Assembly: GCF_029319185.1 (NCBI RefSeq)
Contig: NZ_CP119754.1
Span: forward strand, 1,364,001 to 1,428,000
DNA length: 64,000 bases
Origin: Superficieibacter sp. HKU1
Lineage (GTDB): Bacteria; Pseudomonadota; Gammaproteobacteria; Enterobacterales; Enterobacteriaceae
Direction: 5' to 3'
In this document: piece by piece, positions 8,045 through 16,048 of the stretch
Numbering within the stretch: the stretch's first letter is position 1
Layout of the letters: each line of letters starts with the position of its first letter
The notes under the pieces: generated by a model
The model's input: the letters and a program-made list of their open reading frames with translations, nothing else
The model's database searches: none
Told to the model about the DNA's origin: nothing
Program-made: the position numbers and the translations under genes

Positions 8045-8432
8045 ACCTTCGCATAAATCCCGTATTCCGGCTGCTATGAAGTCCATTGAACAGGCTTCTG
8101 CCGTTCTAATCGCCATCAGTCATTCTGTCGAGAACATGGAGCCCTGCGATATTTCTGACGCCATTGATGCTTGCTCGGGGCTGATCAATCCCCACCCAGC
8201 AGAGATTGATGTCGAGGCGATGTTATCCCGTGAGCATGCATACCCTGACAGCTTCACTCTGGCAGAACGCAAAGCGGAGAGACTGACTCGCGCTCGCCTC
8301 GGTATTTCGCACGTCATGACTGAATTAATCCCTCTTCTTGATGATGATAAGGGCGCAGAGATTTATTGCTGGCTGAATAAGGTACTGACGCTGGTTGATA
8401 TAGCCATTATTGATGAGGAGACGAAGGTATGA
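8037..8432 (+). CDS. Satellite early-operon protein of unknown function
   Basis: 131 residues, acidic and helical, no signal peptide. It overlaps both neighbours by a few bases. Together with the genes before and after, it forms a run of small, helical, probably co-folded or co-regulated proteins between the Icd region and the primase. I do not recognise the family. Confidence 0.7.
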   Translation: MLKPSHKSRIPAAMKSIEQASAVLIAISHSVENMEPCDISDAIDACSGLINPHPAEIDVEAMLSREHAYPDSFTLAERKAERLTRARLGISHVMTELIPLLDDDKGAEIYCWLNKVLTLVDIAIIDEETKV

Positions 8433-8650
8433 ACAGGCTACAGCTGAATGATGCCACCTGCCAGGTAGAGCAGGCACAGGTTGTTTTATCCATGTGGCTG
8501 GAAAGCACCACAAAGAATTCCCATCCCGATTTGCCTCGTCTTATCGGTTCCGTTCTCACGCTGTTGCATGGCGTACCGCAGGCAATGGAAGACGCAGAGA
8601 GCCAGCTGGCTGATTACTTGATGCGTGAACACCAGGAGGGCAAGGCATGA
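8429..8650 (+). CDS. Small satellite protein of unknown function
   Basis: 73 residues (MNRLQLNDATCQVEQAQVVL at the N-terminus), helical throughout, start overlapping the stop of the gene before (ATGA). It looks related in style to the two preceding helical proteins. No function assigned. Confidence 0.68.
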   Translation: MNRLQLNDATCQVEQAQVVLSMWLESTTKNSHPDLPRLIGSVLTLLHGVPQAMEDAESQLADYLMREHQEGKA

Positions 8651-9261
8651 GCAACGTTCTGTCATTTCCTGAAAAGTCGGGGAATCCCGGCTTTACCAGC
8701 ATAGAGGCTACGCCGGATGGTATCCGGCTTGATAACCGGCTGGTGGGCTACACCACCGCGATCCGTCAGCTTGATACCGGGCGCTTTGATACCTCGCTGA
8801 GCGACGGTCTGCACGTATCAGCAGAGATTCAGCTTGGTCATAACCGTGGCTGGTTCAGACCCACCGATGAACAAATAGCGCTCACCTGGCGCTGGATTGT
8901 GTCCTGCCTGTTTATCTGTGAGCAGCGGCAGGAAAACGGCACTGTGGATGTGATGAACGAGGAGGGCGGAGTTGACCGGGCGGTGATCTATGCCGGAGAG
9001 CAGGGCGGCCTAAGCGTTTACCCGGCGACAGAACGGTTCTCACTGGCGAACCATATCGAGGGGCTGGCAATTGAAAAATATGGCGTGGAAACAGGACTGC
9101 CGCTGGCTGTGAAGATGTATCAGGGCATGACCGAAGTGGATCCCCATAGCGGGGCGCTGCGATTGTCACAAATGGGGCGTGAAGGGCTGACAATGCTTCA
9201 CGATGGGTTTATTGAAACACTGATGGAAGAAGGCATTCCACCAGCTCCAATAGCGCACTGA
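8647..9261 (+). CDS. Satellite early-operon protein of unknown function
   Basis: 204 residues, ATGA overlap with the previous gene. Mixed alpha/beta soluble protein with a Trp-rich central stretch (NRGWFRPTDEQIALTWRWIVS). Proteins of this size sit just upstream of the primase in P4-like elements, but I cannot name a conserved domain. Confidence 0.7.
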   Translation: MSNVLSFPEKSGNPGFTSIEATPDGIRLDNRLVGYTTAIRQLDTGRFDTSLSDGLHVSAEIQLGHNRGWFRPTDEQIALTWRWIVSCLFICEQRQENGTVDVMNEEGGVDRAVIYAGEQGGLSVYPATERFSLANHIEGLAIEKYGVETGLPLAVKMYQGMTEVDPHSGALRLSQMGREGLTMLHDGFIETLMEEGIPPAPIAH

Positions 9262-9265
9262 GGAA

Positions 9266-9664
9266 ATGAAAATGAAAGAGCAAAACGAAGCGCTATCAAG
9301 CCACGCAGATGATGCGATCAGCTCACAGTTGGCGGAACGCATAGCAAGGCTTTGCGGTGCTGTGTGGGTCGAAAATGTGGCTTTGTCAGGTACCGAATCG
9401 ATGATAATCACTACGCCAGAGGGGCGCACAGTGGATACGCCGCTGAAACCCTCAGATGTCGGCGCTCTGATTGATGCCTATCTGTTACCGGTTATGAAGC
9501 TGGTACACAAAGAGTCGTGGAAGCTGACTACTCTGGCCGAACTCGAACTATGGCAGAACGAGGACTGGACGCTCTCTGATTACGGCATTGCCAAATGGAA
9601 CATGCTGGTGAATTACATCGCTACGCATATCGACAACGTGGGGTATGGCGATGCGAAACATTGA
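9266..9664 (+). CDS. Satellite protein of unknown function upstream of the primase
   Basis: 132 residues, soluble, with a hydrophobic DVGALIDAYLLPVMKL helix. Its last 20 bp overlap the start of the primase-helicase gene, so the two are translationally coupled. A regulatory or accessory replication role is possible but not shown. Confidence 0.7.
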   Translation: MKMKEQNEALSSHADDAISSQLAERIARLCGAVWVENVALSGTESMIITTPEGRTVDTPLKPSDVGALIDAYLLPVMKLVHKESWKLTTLAELELWQNEDWTLSDYGIAKWNMLVNYIATHIDNVGYGDAKH

Positions 9665-12404
9665 TGTGATCCGCCAGGTAGCTGACGCAGCAGCTGGTCG
9701 CTGGCCGGACGTGCTCTCGTTGATGGGGATTGATGTTCCTGCCTCACCCCGGGCGCATGTGGCCTGTCCTGCCTGTGGTGGCAAGGATCGCTTTCGCTTC
9801 GATGACGACGGGCGCGGCGCGCACTTCTGTAACTCCTGTGGTGCTGGCGACGGGCTGGAGCTGGTGAAGAAGGTTAACAGCTGCGACGCCACCCGAGCCG
9901 CGCAGCTGGTGGCTGACGCTCTGGGGATTGATGTACACACCCTGCATACCATCCCCGGTAAGGATAATTCCCAGCTTCAGCAGAAACAGGCTGAACGCCG
10001 GGCGGTGCTGGCGCAGCAGCAGGCGCAGGAACAGACGGCACAATCTGCCCGCTTCTCCTCGAAACTCGAGGCGCTGGGGGCTCAAGCACAGCCTGGTGAG
10101 TGTGCTTATCTATCTGGCAAGGGACTGACTGGATTTACTTATCCGATCCTACCAGACGGTGCCCTGCTACTGGTGCTGGAAAATGAGTCTGGCATCGCTG
10201 CTGCCGCACAGACTATTACAGAGCGGGGAGAAAAACGCTTACTGATCGGTTCAGCGAAAAAGGGCGCATATCATGTCATTAATCCCACTCAATCGCCGCA
10301 GATGGTGATTATCGGCGAAGGGTTGGCAACTGTCCTTTCCGTTCACCTGATGCGCCCAGACGCGCTGGCAGTGGTTGCCATTGACGCGGGAAATCTGCTT
10401 CCCGTGGCGCAGGTGATGCGCCAGCGGTATACGCAGGCACAGATCGTCATTGCCGCCGACAACGATATTAAGTCTGACGAGCCGAACGCCGGTAAGGATG
10501 CCGCTGAGAAAGCCGCTACTGCCATCACGGGGCTGGTAGCGCTACCGCCTGGTGACCACAAGGCCGACTGGAACGACTACCACCAGCAGCACGGGCTGGC
10601 GAACGCCATCGCCGCTTTTAACGACTCGCTATACCTGCCGCAAGGAGAGAAAGTGACTGCGCCAGCGGAAGTAATTGCGATCGGCTTTCATGCCAATCAG
10701 AAACCAAACGTGCAAAAACCATACGTGAATCTACGTCACGGTGGTCTTTATTGGATCGAGCCTAAGTACAACAAGGACACCGGTGAGACTGACGAAAAGG
10801 AAACGTGGTTGTGCGATGAACTGGCGACGGTAGGGATTGGCCAGGACGGACGTGAAAGCTATCTGGTAATCCGGCTCCGTCCTGAGGGTAGCGCGGCGGT
10901 AATGTTTGAAGCGGTTCCGCGCCGTGAGGTCGGGCAACCTGCTGGATGGGCCCGATTGCGATCTCGCGGGGTAAACATCACAACCCGTAAATCCCTGCTC
11001 GATATCCTGGGGGATTACCTCCAGCGGCATGGCGAGCGTACTCAGTGGACTATCACGCAGACCGCTGGCTGGCACTGTGGTGCTTACGTCATGCCAGACG
11101 GGGAGATTGTCGGCACTCCTGATATGCCGGTTGCGTTCAGTGGTGGCACATCAGCGGTGGCGGGCTATGTAGTGCGTGGCAGTGCGAAACAATGGCGTGA
11201 TAACGTGGCGGCGCTGATGCGAGGCAATCAGTCAATGATGCTGGGCGCGCTGGTGGCGTTTGCTGCCCCGCTTAATTCATTGGCGGGCGGATCCTGCTTC
11301 GGCATTCACCTGTTCGCTCAGTCATCGGCAGGCAAGACCACGACGGTGGAGGCAGCGTCGAGCATCTATGGCGTGCCCGACATGCTGAAACTTTCATGGT
11401 TTACCACCGCCTATGGGATGACGGTCGAGGCCGCATCACGCAATGACGGTTTCCTGCCAATCGACGAGATCGGCCAGGGCGGTGACGCACGGCAGGTATC
11501 TACCAGCGCTTACACGCTGTTTAACGGTGTGGGCAAGGTTCAGGGAGCCAAAGAGGGCGGTAACCGCGCGGTGCTGCGATGGACAGTGGCCGCATTAAGC
11601 ACTGGTGAAGAGGATTTCGAAACCTTCATGCTTAAAAGCGGACTCAGCCCAAAAGCTGGGCAACTGGTGCGCCTGGTAAGTGTGCCATTCGTTGATACGG
11701 TGGAGTTCAACGGCATGGATGATGGCGATCAACATTCCCGGGCCATTAAGCGTGAGGCAGCACGTTACTGCGGGTCTGTCGGACGTGAGTGGATCGCGCT
11801 TCTGGCAGCAGATAAAGAATCCGCCATCAGGATAGTTAATGCGCGTGAAGAGGAGTGGATAGGCAGCCTGCCAGAAGGGGCGTCACCACAGGTTAAGCGT
11901 GTGGCTACCCGCTTTGCGCTACTGGATGCCGCCGCCACGCTGTCAGCGCCCCTTACAGGGTGGAGTGCCAGCGAGTGTAGTACTGCTGTTCGCCAGAGCT
12001 TTAACGACTGGCTGGATAGCTACGGCCTGGGTAACCGTGAAAAGCATCAGGTGATTACGCGAGCCCGTGACTTCATCCAGCGATATGGCCTATCACGCTT
12101 CCAGCCTTATGCCACAAGTAAAGTAAACGGAAATATGGATGAAACCCACGCCCAGCGCATCCTGAACCTTGCCGGGTATCTGGTTGACGGCCGCCGGGAG
12201 GATGGGCGTAAGGAGTACCACATCATCCCATCTGTGTTCGAAGCGGAGATCCTGTGTGGCATCCAGAAGAAACTGGGAGGTGAGGCGCTGGAAGATGTTG
12301 GGATGCTGGTCCGCAAGGAGAAGGGCCGCTTGGACAGTCGCACTATCAGCATTAACGGCACTCAGCAGCGGTTTGTGGTTCTGGTGGATGTGGAAGAAGA
12401 CTAA
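9645..12404 (+). CDS. Alpha-like primase-helicase (zinc ribbon, Toprim, DUF927)
   Basis: A 919-residue replication protein of the P4 alpha type. A zinc ribbon (CPACGGKDRFRF ... CNSCGAGDG, residues ~39-70) is followed by a Toprim primase core (VIIGEGLATVLSV, VVAIDAGN, IVIAADND, ~215-310). A DUF927 helicase follows, with Walker A AQSSAGKTTT (~560) and a Walker B-like FLPIDEIGQ (~602). It would recognise the element's origin, unwind it and prime synthesis. The iteron cluster that starts 41 bp after its stop is the natural candidate origin. Start at 9645; a second ATG two codons later is equally possible. Intact. Confidence 0.93.
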   Translation: MAMRNIDVIRQVADAAAGRWPDVLSLMGIDVPASPRAHVACPACGGKDRFRFDDDGRGAHFCNSCGAGDGLELVKKVNSCDATRAAQLVADALGIDVHTLHTIPGKDNSQLQQKQAERRAVLAQQQAQEQTAQSARFSSKLEALGAQAQPGECAYLSGKGLTGFTYPILPDGALLLVLENESGIAAAAQTITERGEKRLLIGSAKKGAYHVINPTQSPQMVIIGEGLATVLSVHLMRPDALAVVAIDAGNLLPVAQVMRQRYTQAQIVIAADNDIKSDEPNAGKDAAEKAATAITGLVALPPGDHKADWNDYHQQHGLANAIAAFNDSLYLPQGEKVTAPAEVIAIGFHANQKPNVQKPYVNLRHGGLYWIEPKYNKDTGETDEKETWLCDELATVGIGQDGRESYLVIRLRPEGSAAVMFEAVPRREVGQPAGWARLRSRGVNITTRKSLLDILGDYLQRHGERTQWTITQTAGWHCGAYVMPDGEIVGTPDMPVAFSGGTSAVAGYVVRGSAKQWRDNVAALMRGNQSMMLGALVAFAAPLNSLAGGSCFGIHLFAQSSAGKTTTVEAASSIYGVPDMLKLSWFTTAYGMTVEAASRNDGFLPIDEIGQGGDARQVSTSAYTLFNGVGKVQGAKEGGNRAVLRWTVAALSTGEEDFETFMLKSGLSPKAGQLVRLVSVPFVDTVEFNGMDDGDQHSRAIKREAARYCGSVGREWIALLAADKESAIRIVNAREEEWIGSLPEGASPQVKRVATRFALLDAAATLSAPLTGWSASECSTAVRQSFNDWLDSYGLGNREKHQVITRARDFIQRYGLSRFQPYATSKVNGNMDETHAQRILNLAGYLVDGRREDGRKEYHIIPSVFEAEILCGIQKKLGGEALEDVGMLVRKEKGRLDSRTISINGTQQRFVVLVDVEED

Positions 12405-12444
12405 GCCAGCCAGTAACAAATCCCTTATACGCGCGTAAATGGCT

Positions 12445-12540
12445 GGGATAAGTGGGGTAACGGGATAACTTGATAGTGATTGCTTATATAACAGTAAGTT
12501 AATGCTTTTAAGTTTATCCCAATGTATCCCAGGTTATCCC
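12445..12540. repeat. Iteron cluster 1 (GGGATAAC), candidate replication origin
   Basis: GGGATAA (12445), GGGGTAAC (12454) and GGGATAAC (12462) face TTATCCC (12514), TATCCC (12525) and GTTATCCC (12533) across a 44-bp AT-rich spacer. Iterons flanking a melting region directly 3' of the replication gene is the layout of SaPI and P4-type origins. The same design recurs at 24405-24509. Confidence 0.7.
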
Positions 12541-12593
12541 GCAACACAGCTTAAAACGAGCCTATTTATCTCTTGAGCATGAGGGTTTCACCC

Positions 12594-13052
12594 ATGACAG
12601 CACAAATTTCAGCATACGGGCGGCTGGTGGCGGATGTGCAGAGCCGCACGACCAACAACGATAAACCGATGGCATTTACCCGCATGGCGGTGACGCTGCC
12701 GTGCCAGAAAGCAGAGAATGGAGAGTCCACCTTCTGGCTTGCGATTACTGCGTTTGGCAAACAGGCCGAAGCGCTGGCGAAGCATCAGAAGGGCGACATG
12801 GTAAGCGTTGCGGGCAATATGCAGGTGAATCAGTGGACGGGTAATGACGGTGGCACACAGACCGGATATCAGGTGATCGCCGACAGCGTGATCAGTGCCA
12901 GAACTGCGCGCCCAAGAGGGAAGAAGGCCCAGCTAGGACAGGCAACAGCCGCGCCTCAGTATATGGGGGCTGGTGGCCCTGCCTCACCTCACGCGCAGGG
13001 TTATGAGGATTACGACCAGACCCCGCCTTATGACGATCAAGTGCCGTTTTGA
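12594..13052 (+). CDS. Single-stranded DNA-binding protein (phage-type SSB)
   Basis: 152 residues from MTAQISAYGRLVADVQ. An OB-fold with the SSB pattern (FWLAITAFGKQAEALAKHQKGDMVSVAGNMQVNQW, quoted in parts) is followed by a flexible Gly/Pro-rich linker and an acidic end YDDQVPF. That tail mimics the host SSB tail used to recruit replication proteins. It protects unwound DNA during island replication and lies just after the iteron cluster and primase. The ATG is preferred over an in-frame TTG 21 bases upstream because GAGGG precedes it. Confidence 0.9.
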   Translation: MTAQISAYGRLVADVQSRTTNNDKPMAFTRMAVTLPCQKAENGESTFWLAITAFGKQAEALAKHQKGDMVSVAGNMQVNQWTGNDGGTQTGYQVIADSVISARTARPRGKKAQLGQATAAPQYMGAGGPASPHAQGYEDYDQTPPYDDQVPF

Positions 13053-13054
13053 GA

Positions 13055-13540
13055 ATGCCGAAAATGAATAAACATCAACGTCCCGTATTGAGCCTGAAAC
13101 GCTCCACAACAGGCGCATTGGTAAAACCATCCGCTAACACGGCATCAACAGAGAAAACGGCTCACTCAGGCGCTGGCGTAGCGACAGATACAAAGCGTAG
13201 CCGCCACAACCGCAGAAAACTGGAACTGCTGTTAACCCACTGGCCTGCAGCGTTCAGCCTGGACGCGCCGCGCCCCCTGGCAATTGGCACTGCCGAGCTG
13301 ATAGCCGCCGATATGTGCGCCCGGGGAATTACCGGCGCGGGCAAGATCAGGGCTGCTGTTGCGATGTACACCCGGCGCGCAACCTATCTGAAAGCATTGG
13401 CCGCTGGTGGGTCGCGTTATAACCTCGCAGGGGAACCAGAAGGAGAGGTTACGCCGGAGCAGCAGCGACTGGCGCGAGAAAACCTCTCGACCATGAACGG
13501 CAAGATTACGGCAGGGGGTGATCATGCGCCTGACGCCTGA
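13055..13540 (+). CDS. ProQ/FinO-domain RNA-binding protein
   Basis: 161 residues. After a basic, disordered N-terminus of ~50 residues comes the ProQ/FinO core (RRKLELLLTHWPAAF ... PRPLAIGTAELIAADM ... MYTRRATYLKALAAGGSRYNL). ProQ/FinO proteins bind structured RNAs and act as sRNA chaperones; on mobile elements FinO controls an antisense pair. Here it could govern an antisense-type immunity or copy-control RNA. The SSB stop lies three bases before the start. Confidence 0.85.
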   Translation: MPKMNKHQRPVLSLKRSTTGALVKPSANTASTEKTAHSGAGVATDTKRSRHNRRKLELLLTHWPAAFSLDAPRPLAIGTAELIAADMCARGITGAGKIRAAVAMYTRRATYLKALAAGGSRYNLAGEPEGEVTPEQQRLARENLSTMNGKITAGGDHAPDA

Positions 13541-14420
13541 ACAGAAAGCGGAGATCATCCGCCTTAAACGTCGGGGCCTTGGGTATGGCCGCATTTCCGG
13601 TGAGCTGGGTATCAAAACCACTACGGTGCGCGCCGTCTGTAAGCGTAGCGGCCTGTTTGATGACAACCCGGCCCACGCCGCGCTGTTTACCATCCCGGAG
13701 CCGGTACACAGCTGTGAGCTGGCGACCGTGAAGCCGCTACCGCCGCGAAACGTGGTGACCGGGCATAAACAGACCGACGCTTACCTTTGGGTGCTGGAGG
13801 TGATTCAACTGAATGAACCGGCGCACCTGGCCGCCACTGAGGAAGCCCTGAAGAAGCTGACCATCAATCCGAAAGACGCAGAGAAGCGCTACCGTGACTG
13901 GCTTGTGCTCAACGGCGCTGACCTACTCAACGTGGCATTCGGCACTATGTTTATGGACGACCCGCAGCACTTCATCCGCCGAGCAAAGGAGGGGATCGCC
14001 AGTGCCCGCCAGGTAAGGGCGCATTACGGCAGCTATGATGCCGCGATGGAGCCGGTGGCCGCAGAACTGCTGATTGACCAGTCGGCGCTGCTGGTGGCTG
14101 ACGACTTCGGCATGACAGAGGAGGAGGCATCCAGCGGCTCTATATCTGGCGCTGATCGTTACTTTGAAGTCGAGGATGTCCGCATGGTAGCGCAGGATGG
14201 ATTTAGCGACGTTCTGCCAGACCCGCACACCCTTTCTGATGTTGTACGTGAGTTTGAATACTGGGACTGGCTCTATCGTATGCGTAACACTGCCAGCAAA
14301 GAGCTGGGGTGGACGTATGGGGCGGAGCACAGACAGGAGGTTTACGATCGGGAGGACTGGCTCGATGGTAAGTTGGCAACCTGCGCCCACGCCACCAGCG
14401 CGAGGCGGTGGATGTGTTGA
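13524..14420 (+). CDS. Helix-turn-helix satellite protein, probably frameshifted near its 3' end
   Basis: 298 residues. The N-terminus (LTPEQKAEIIRLKRRGLGYGRISGELGI ... VRAVCKRSGL) is a resolvase/transposase-type helix-turn-helix; the rest is unrecognised. The reading frame ends in ATCAHATSARRWMC, an odd tail. From 14381 the -1 frame continues for 43 codons with natural composition (LRPRHQREAVDVLKWLLQSE ... VGRDTDNG) to a TAA at 14510-14512. The original protein therefore probably had ~340 residues and lost one base in a CAAAC-like run around 14375-14381. Start overlaps the ProQ-like gene. Confidence 0.75.
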   Translation: MRLTPEQKAEIIRLKRRGLGYGRISGELGIKTTTVRAVCKRSGLFDDNPAHAALFTIPEPVHSCELATVKPLPPRNVVTGHKQTDAYLWVLEVIQLNEPAHLAATEEALKKLTINPKDAEKRYRDWLVLNGADLLNVAFGTMFMDDPQHFIRRAKEGIASARQVRAHYGSYDAAMEPVAAELLIDQSALLVADDFGMTEEEASSGSISGADRYFEVEDVRMVAQDGFSDVLPDPHTLSDVVREFEYWDWLYRMRNTASKELGWTYGAEHRQEVYDREDWLDGKLATCAHATSARRWMC

Positions 14421-14504
14421 AATGGCTGCTACAGAGTGAGCGGCACGATGGCAGGGACGAGTTGGACGAAATCCTGATTAACTTGGTGGGAAGGGATACA
14501 GACA

Positions 14505-14637
14505 ATGGATAATGAAAAACAATTATGGGATATGCTGGTCAAAGAAGTGGAGGTTAACTAAAGCCGCAATAGGTACATACTATCGCATTGGATTAGCTGA
14601 GCCTGGTGGCGAGGATTTCAGGTTTAAAACGAAGTGA
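14505..14637 (+). pseudogene. Small gene split by a frameshift
   Basis: MDNEKQLWDMLVKEVEV is read from the ATG at 14505 and stops at 14561. One frame over, TKAAIGTYYRIGLAEPGGED and six more residues end at 14637. Joined, they give a sensible 43-residue protein; a single extra T in GTTAACT would explain the split. It directly follows another apparent frameshift. Confidence 0.45.
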
Positions 14638-14724
14638 TTACCACTTAGAGAGCGGACGTTTTTATTGCCATAGGACGGCTCATGACAATATGATTATTTT
14701 CACCAATACTAAAGGGATAAAGGT

Positions 14725-15366
14725 ATGAACAAGTTACTCGCCGCATTAGTCTTTGCCTTTCTACCACTCTCCGTAATGGCTGCTAAAGCTGACTTCATCG
14801 CCGCTCAAAGCGAAGTAAGAAACCTGATGAAAGACCCTGACAGCACTACATTCAGAAACTTGAGAGGCATCATTAACTCTCAAGGAGTCAAATATGTATG
14901 CGGTGAAGTGAATGCTAAAAATTCATATGGCGGCTACGTGGGCTATAAGCCTTTTGCGTTCAAAGATGGTCATGTCTCAATCGATGGAGACTACAGAACA
15001 TCTGAAGACCTGGAGTTTTTCTCTCTGTCCGGTTGTGGCGGCGCTGACTTAGAGAAGATGGCAATGGCTAATAAACAGGCAAAAGTTGGCTGTGAAGTTA
15101 CTTGGGGCCAGATAACTGACGTGGTGCTTTTCAATATGTCACCAGAAAGCGCAGCTGATAATGCCATCGCCAAGATAAAACTTAAAAATCCAGCACTGGA
15201 CGCGCAGACCCAGCGGGCTATGCGCGCTCAATCGATCGCATCCATACAGGCAACAGTCAGTAACAAAGAGTTTGTAGATAGCGTTAAGAAGAACACAACT
15301 GCGACAAAGGAAGCCTTTATGAAACAGTGTGTGAGCACCACTTCCCAGACTCTCTCCGGCATGTGA
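14725..15366 (+). CDS. Exported protein of unknown function
   Basis: 213 residues with a clear Sec signal peptide (MNKLLAALVFAFLPLSVMAA, cleavage after AMA-like site), so periplasmic or secreted. The region SEVRNLMKDPDSTTFRNLRG ... VCGEVNAKNSYGGYVGY is a pattern I have seen in many prophage and plasmid cargo proteins without known function. Four or more cysteines could form disulphides. A strong terminator follows, so it is an independent unit, typical of cargo expressed from the integrated state. Confidence 0.75.
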   Translation: MNKLLAALVFAFLPLSVMAAKADFIAAQSEVRNLMKDPDSTTFRNLRGIINSQGVKYVCGEVNAKNSYGGYVGYKPFAFKDGHVSIDGDYRTSEDLEFFSLSGCGGADLEKMAMANKQAKVGCEVTWGQITDVVLFNMSPESAADNAIAKIKLKNPALDAQTQRAMRAQSIASIQATVSNKEFVDSVKKNTTATKEAFMKQCVSTTSQTLSGM

Positions 15367-15395
15367 CAACTCACAAATCGCGATCCTTAAGACAG

Positions 15396-15422
15396 AAAAC
15401 CTCGTTTATACGAGGTTTTTTA
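15396..15422 (+). terminator. Rho-independent terminator
   Basis: AAAACCTCG-tttata-CGAGGTTTT with a T tract, 30 bp after the exported-protein gene. Confidence 0.88.
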
Positions 15423-15535
15423 TTGTCAAAATTTTAGAGCAAAACAATAAATATTTATTTCATAAAATGGTATAATGATATTAATCGTTTCAATTTTTGC
15501 AACTATAGTTCTTGTGTAGATCCCAGGAGGTGATT

Positions 15536-15709
15536 ATGTCTAAACAGTCAGTTAAGCCAGTCCTGCTAAGTGAGATACAGATTCAGGCAATCCGAAAAAT
15601 CCAGGAGCAGCATCGCCAGCAGTCTGGTATCGGTGTTACGCCAACTATTCATGAAATCGCACGTGGTTTGATGGATAAAGCGATCGCTCAGATAGCTCAG
15701 GAGGCATAG
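15536..15709 (+). CDS. Small ribbon-helix-helix-like protein
   Basis: 57 residues from MSKQSVKPVLLSEIQIQAI. A perfect AGGAGGTGATT ribosome binding site sets the start. The beta strand plus two helices (TIHEIARGLMDKAIAQIAQ) fit a ribbon-helix-helix DNA-binding fold, suggesting an autoregulator. It opens the tape-measure operon; its stop overlaps the next start. Confidence 0.65.
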   Translation: MSKQSVKPVLLSEIQIQAIRKIQEQHRQQSGIGVTPTIHEIARGLMDKAIAQIAQEA

Positions 15710-16035
15710 TGGAGCAATTACAACGCCTTGCATGCGTTATTGCGGAAACGCATATCCGGGATCTGAAACGCAAAAATGGTAATGCCCTAATCAGCAACGC
15801 CGGTAATCAAGGAGAAGTTAATAGAGATCAGCTTGCCTCCGGTCTGGTGGATAACTGCCTTTATGCGGCCAGGAATATGGCGTGTGGGGATTTAGAGCGC
15901 GAATCTTACGCGATGCTGTGTGAAATGATCTCCCTGACCGGCCGGGAATATACAATCACAACACATGGGGAAGCTGTACTCGAAAGTATGCACCGCCATG
16001 CTCTTTCAAAGCCAGTTAAGCGAATTAATCACTAG
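15709..16035 (+). CDS. Satellite protein of unknown function, GTG start
   Basis: 108 residues starting at a GTG that overlaps the preceding TAG, with AGGAGG upstream. Helical, soluble, no recognised domain. It ends 14 bp before the tape measure start and so is co-transcribed with it. Confidence 0.65.
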   Translation: MEQLQRLACVIAETHIRDLKRKNGNALISNAGNQGEVNRDQLASGLVDNCLYAARNMACGDLERESYAMLCEMISLTGREYTITTHGEAVLESMHRHALSKPVKRINH

Positions 16036-16048
16036 CAGGGGGCAAGAA

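Noticed and set aside
12445..12540. GGGATAAC/GTTATCCC cluster as a transcription terminator
   Set aside because: The arms are multiple short copies 44 bp apart with no T tract, unlike a terminator, and the layout is repeated at 24405.
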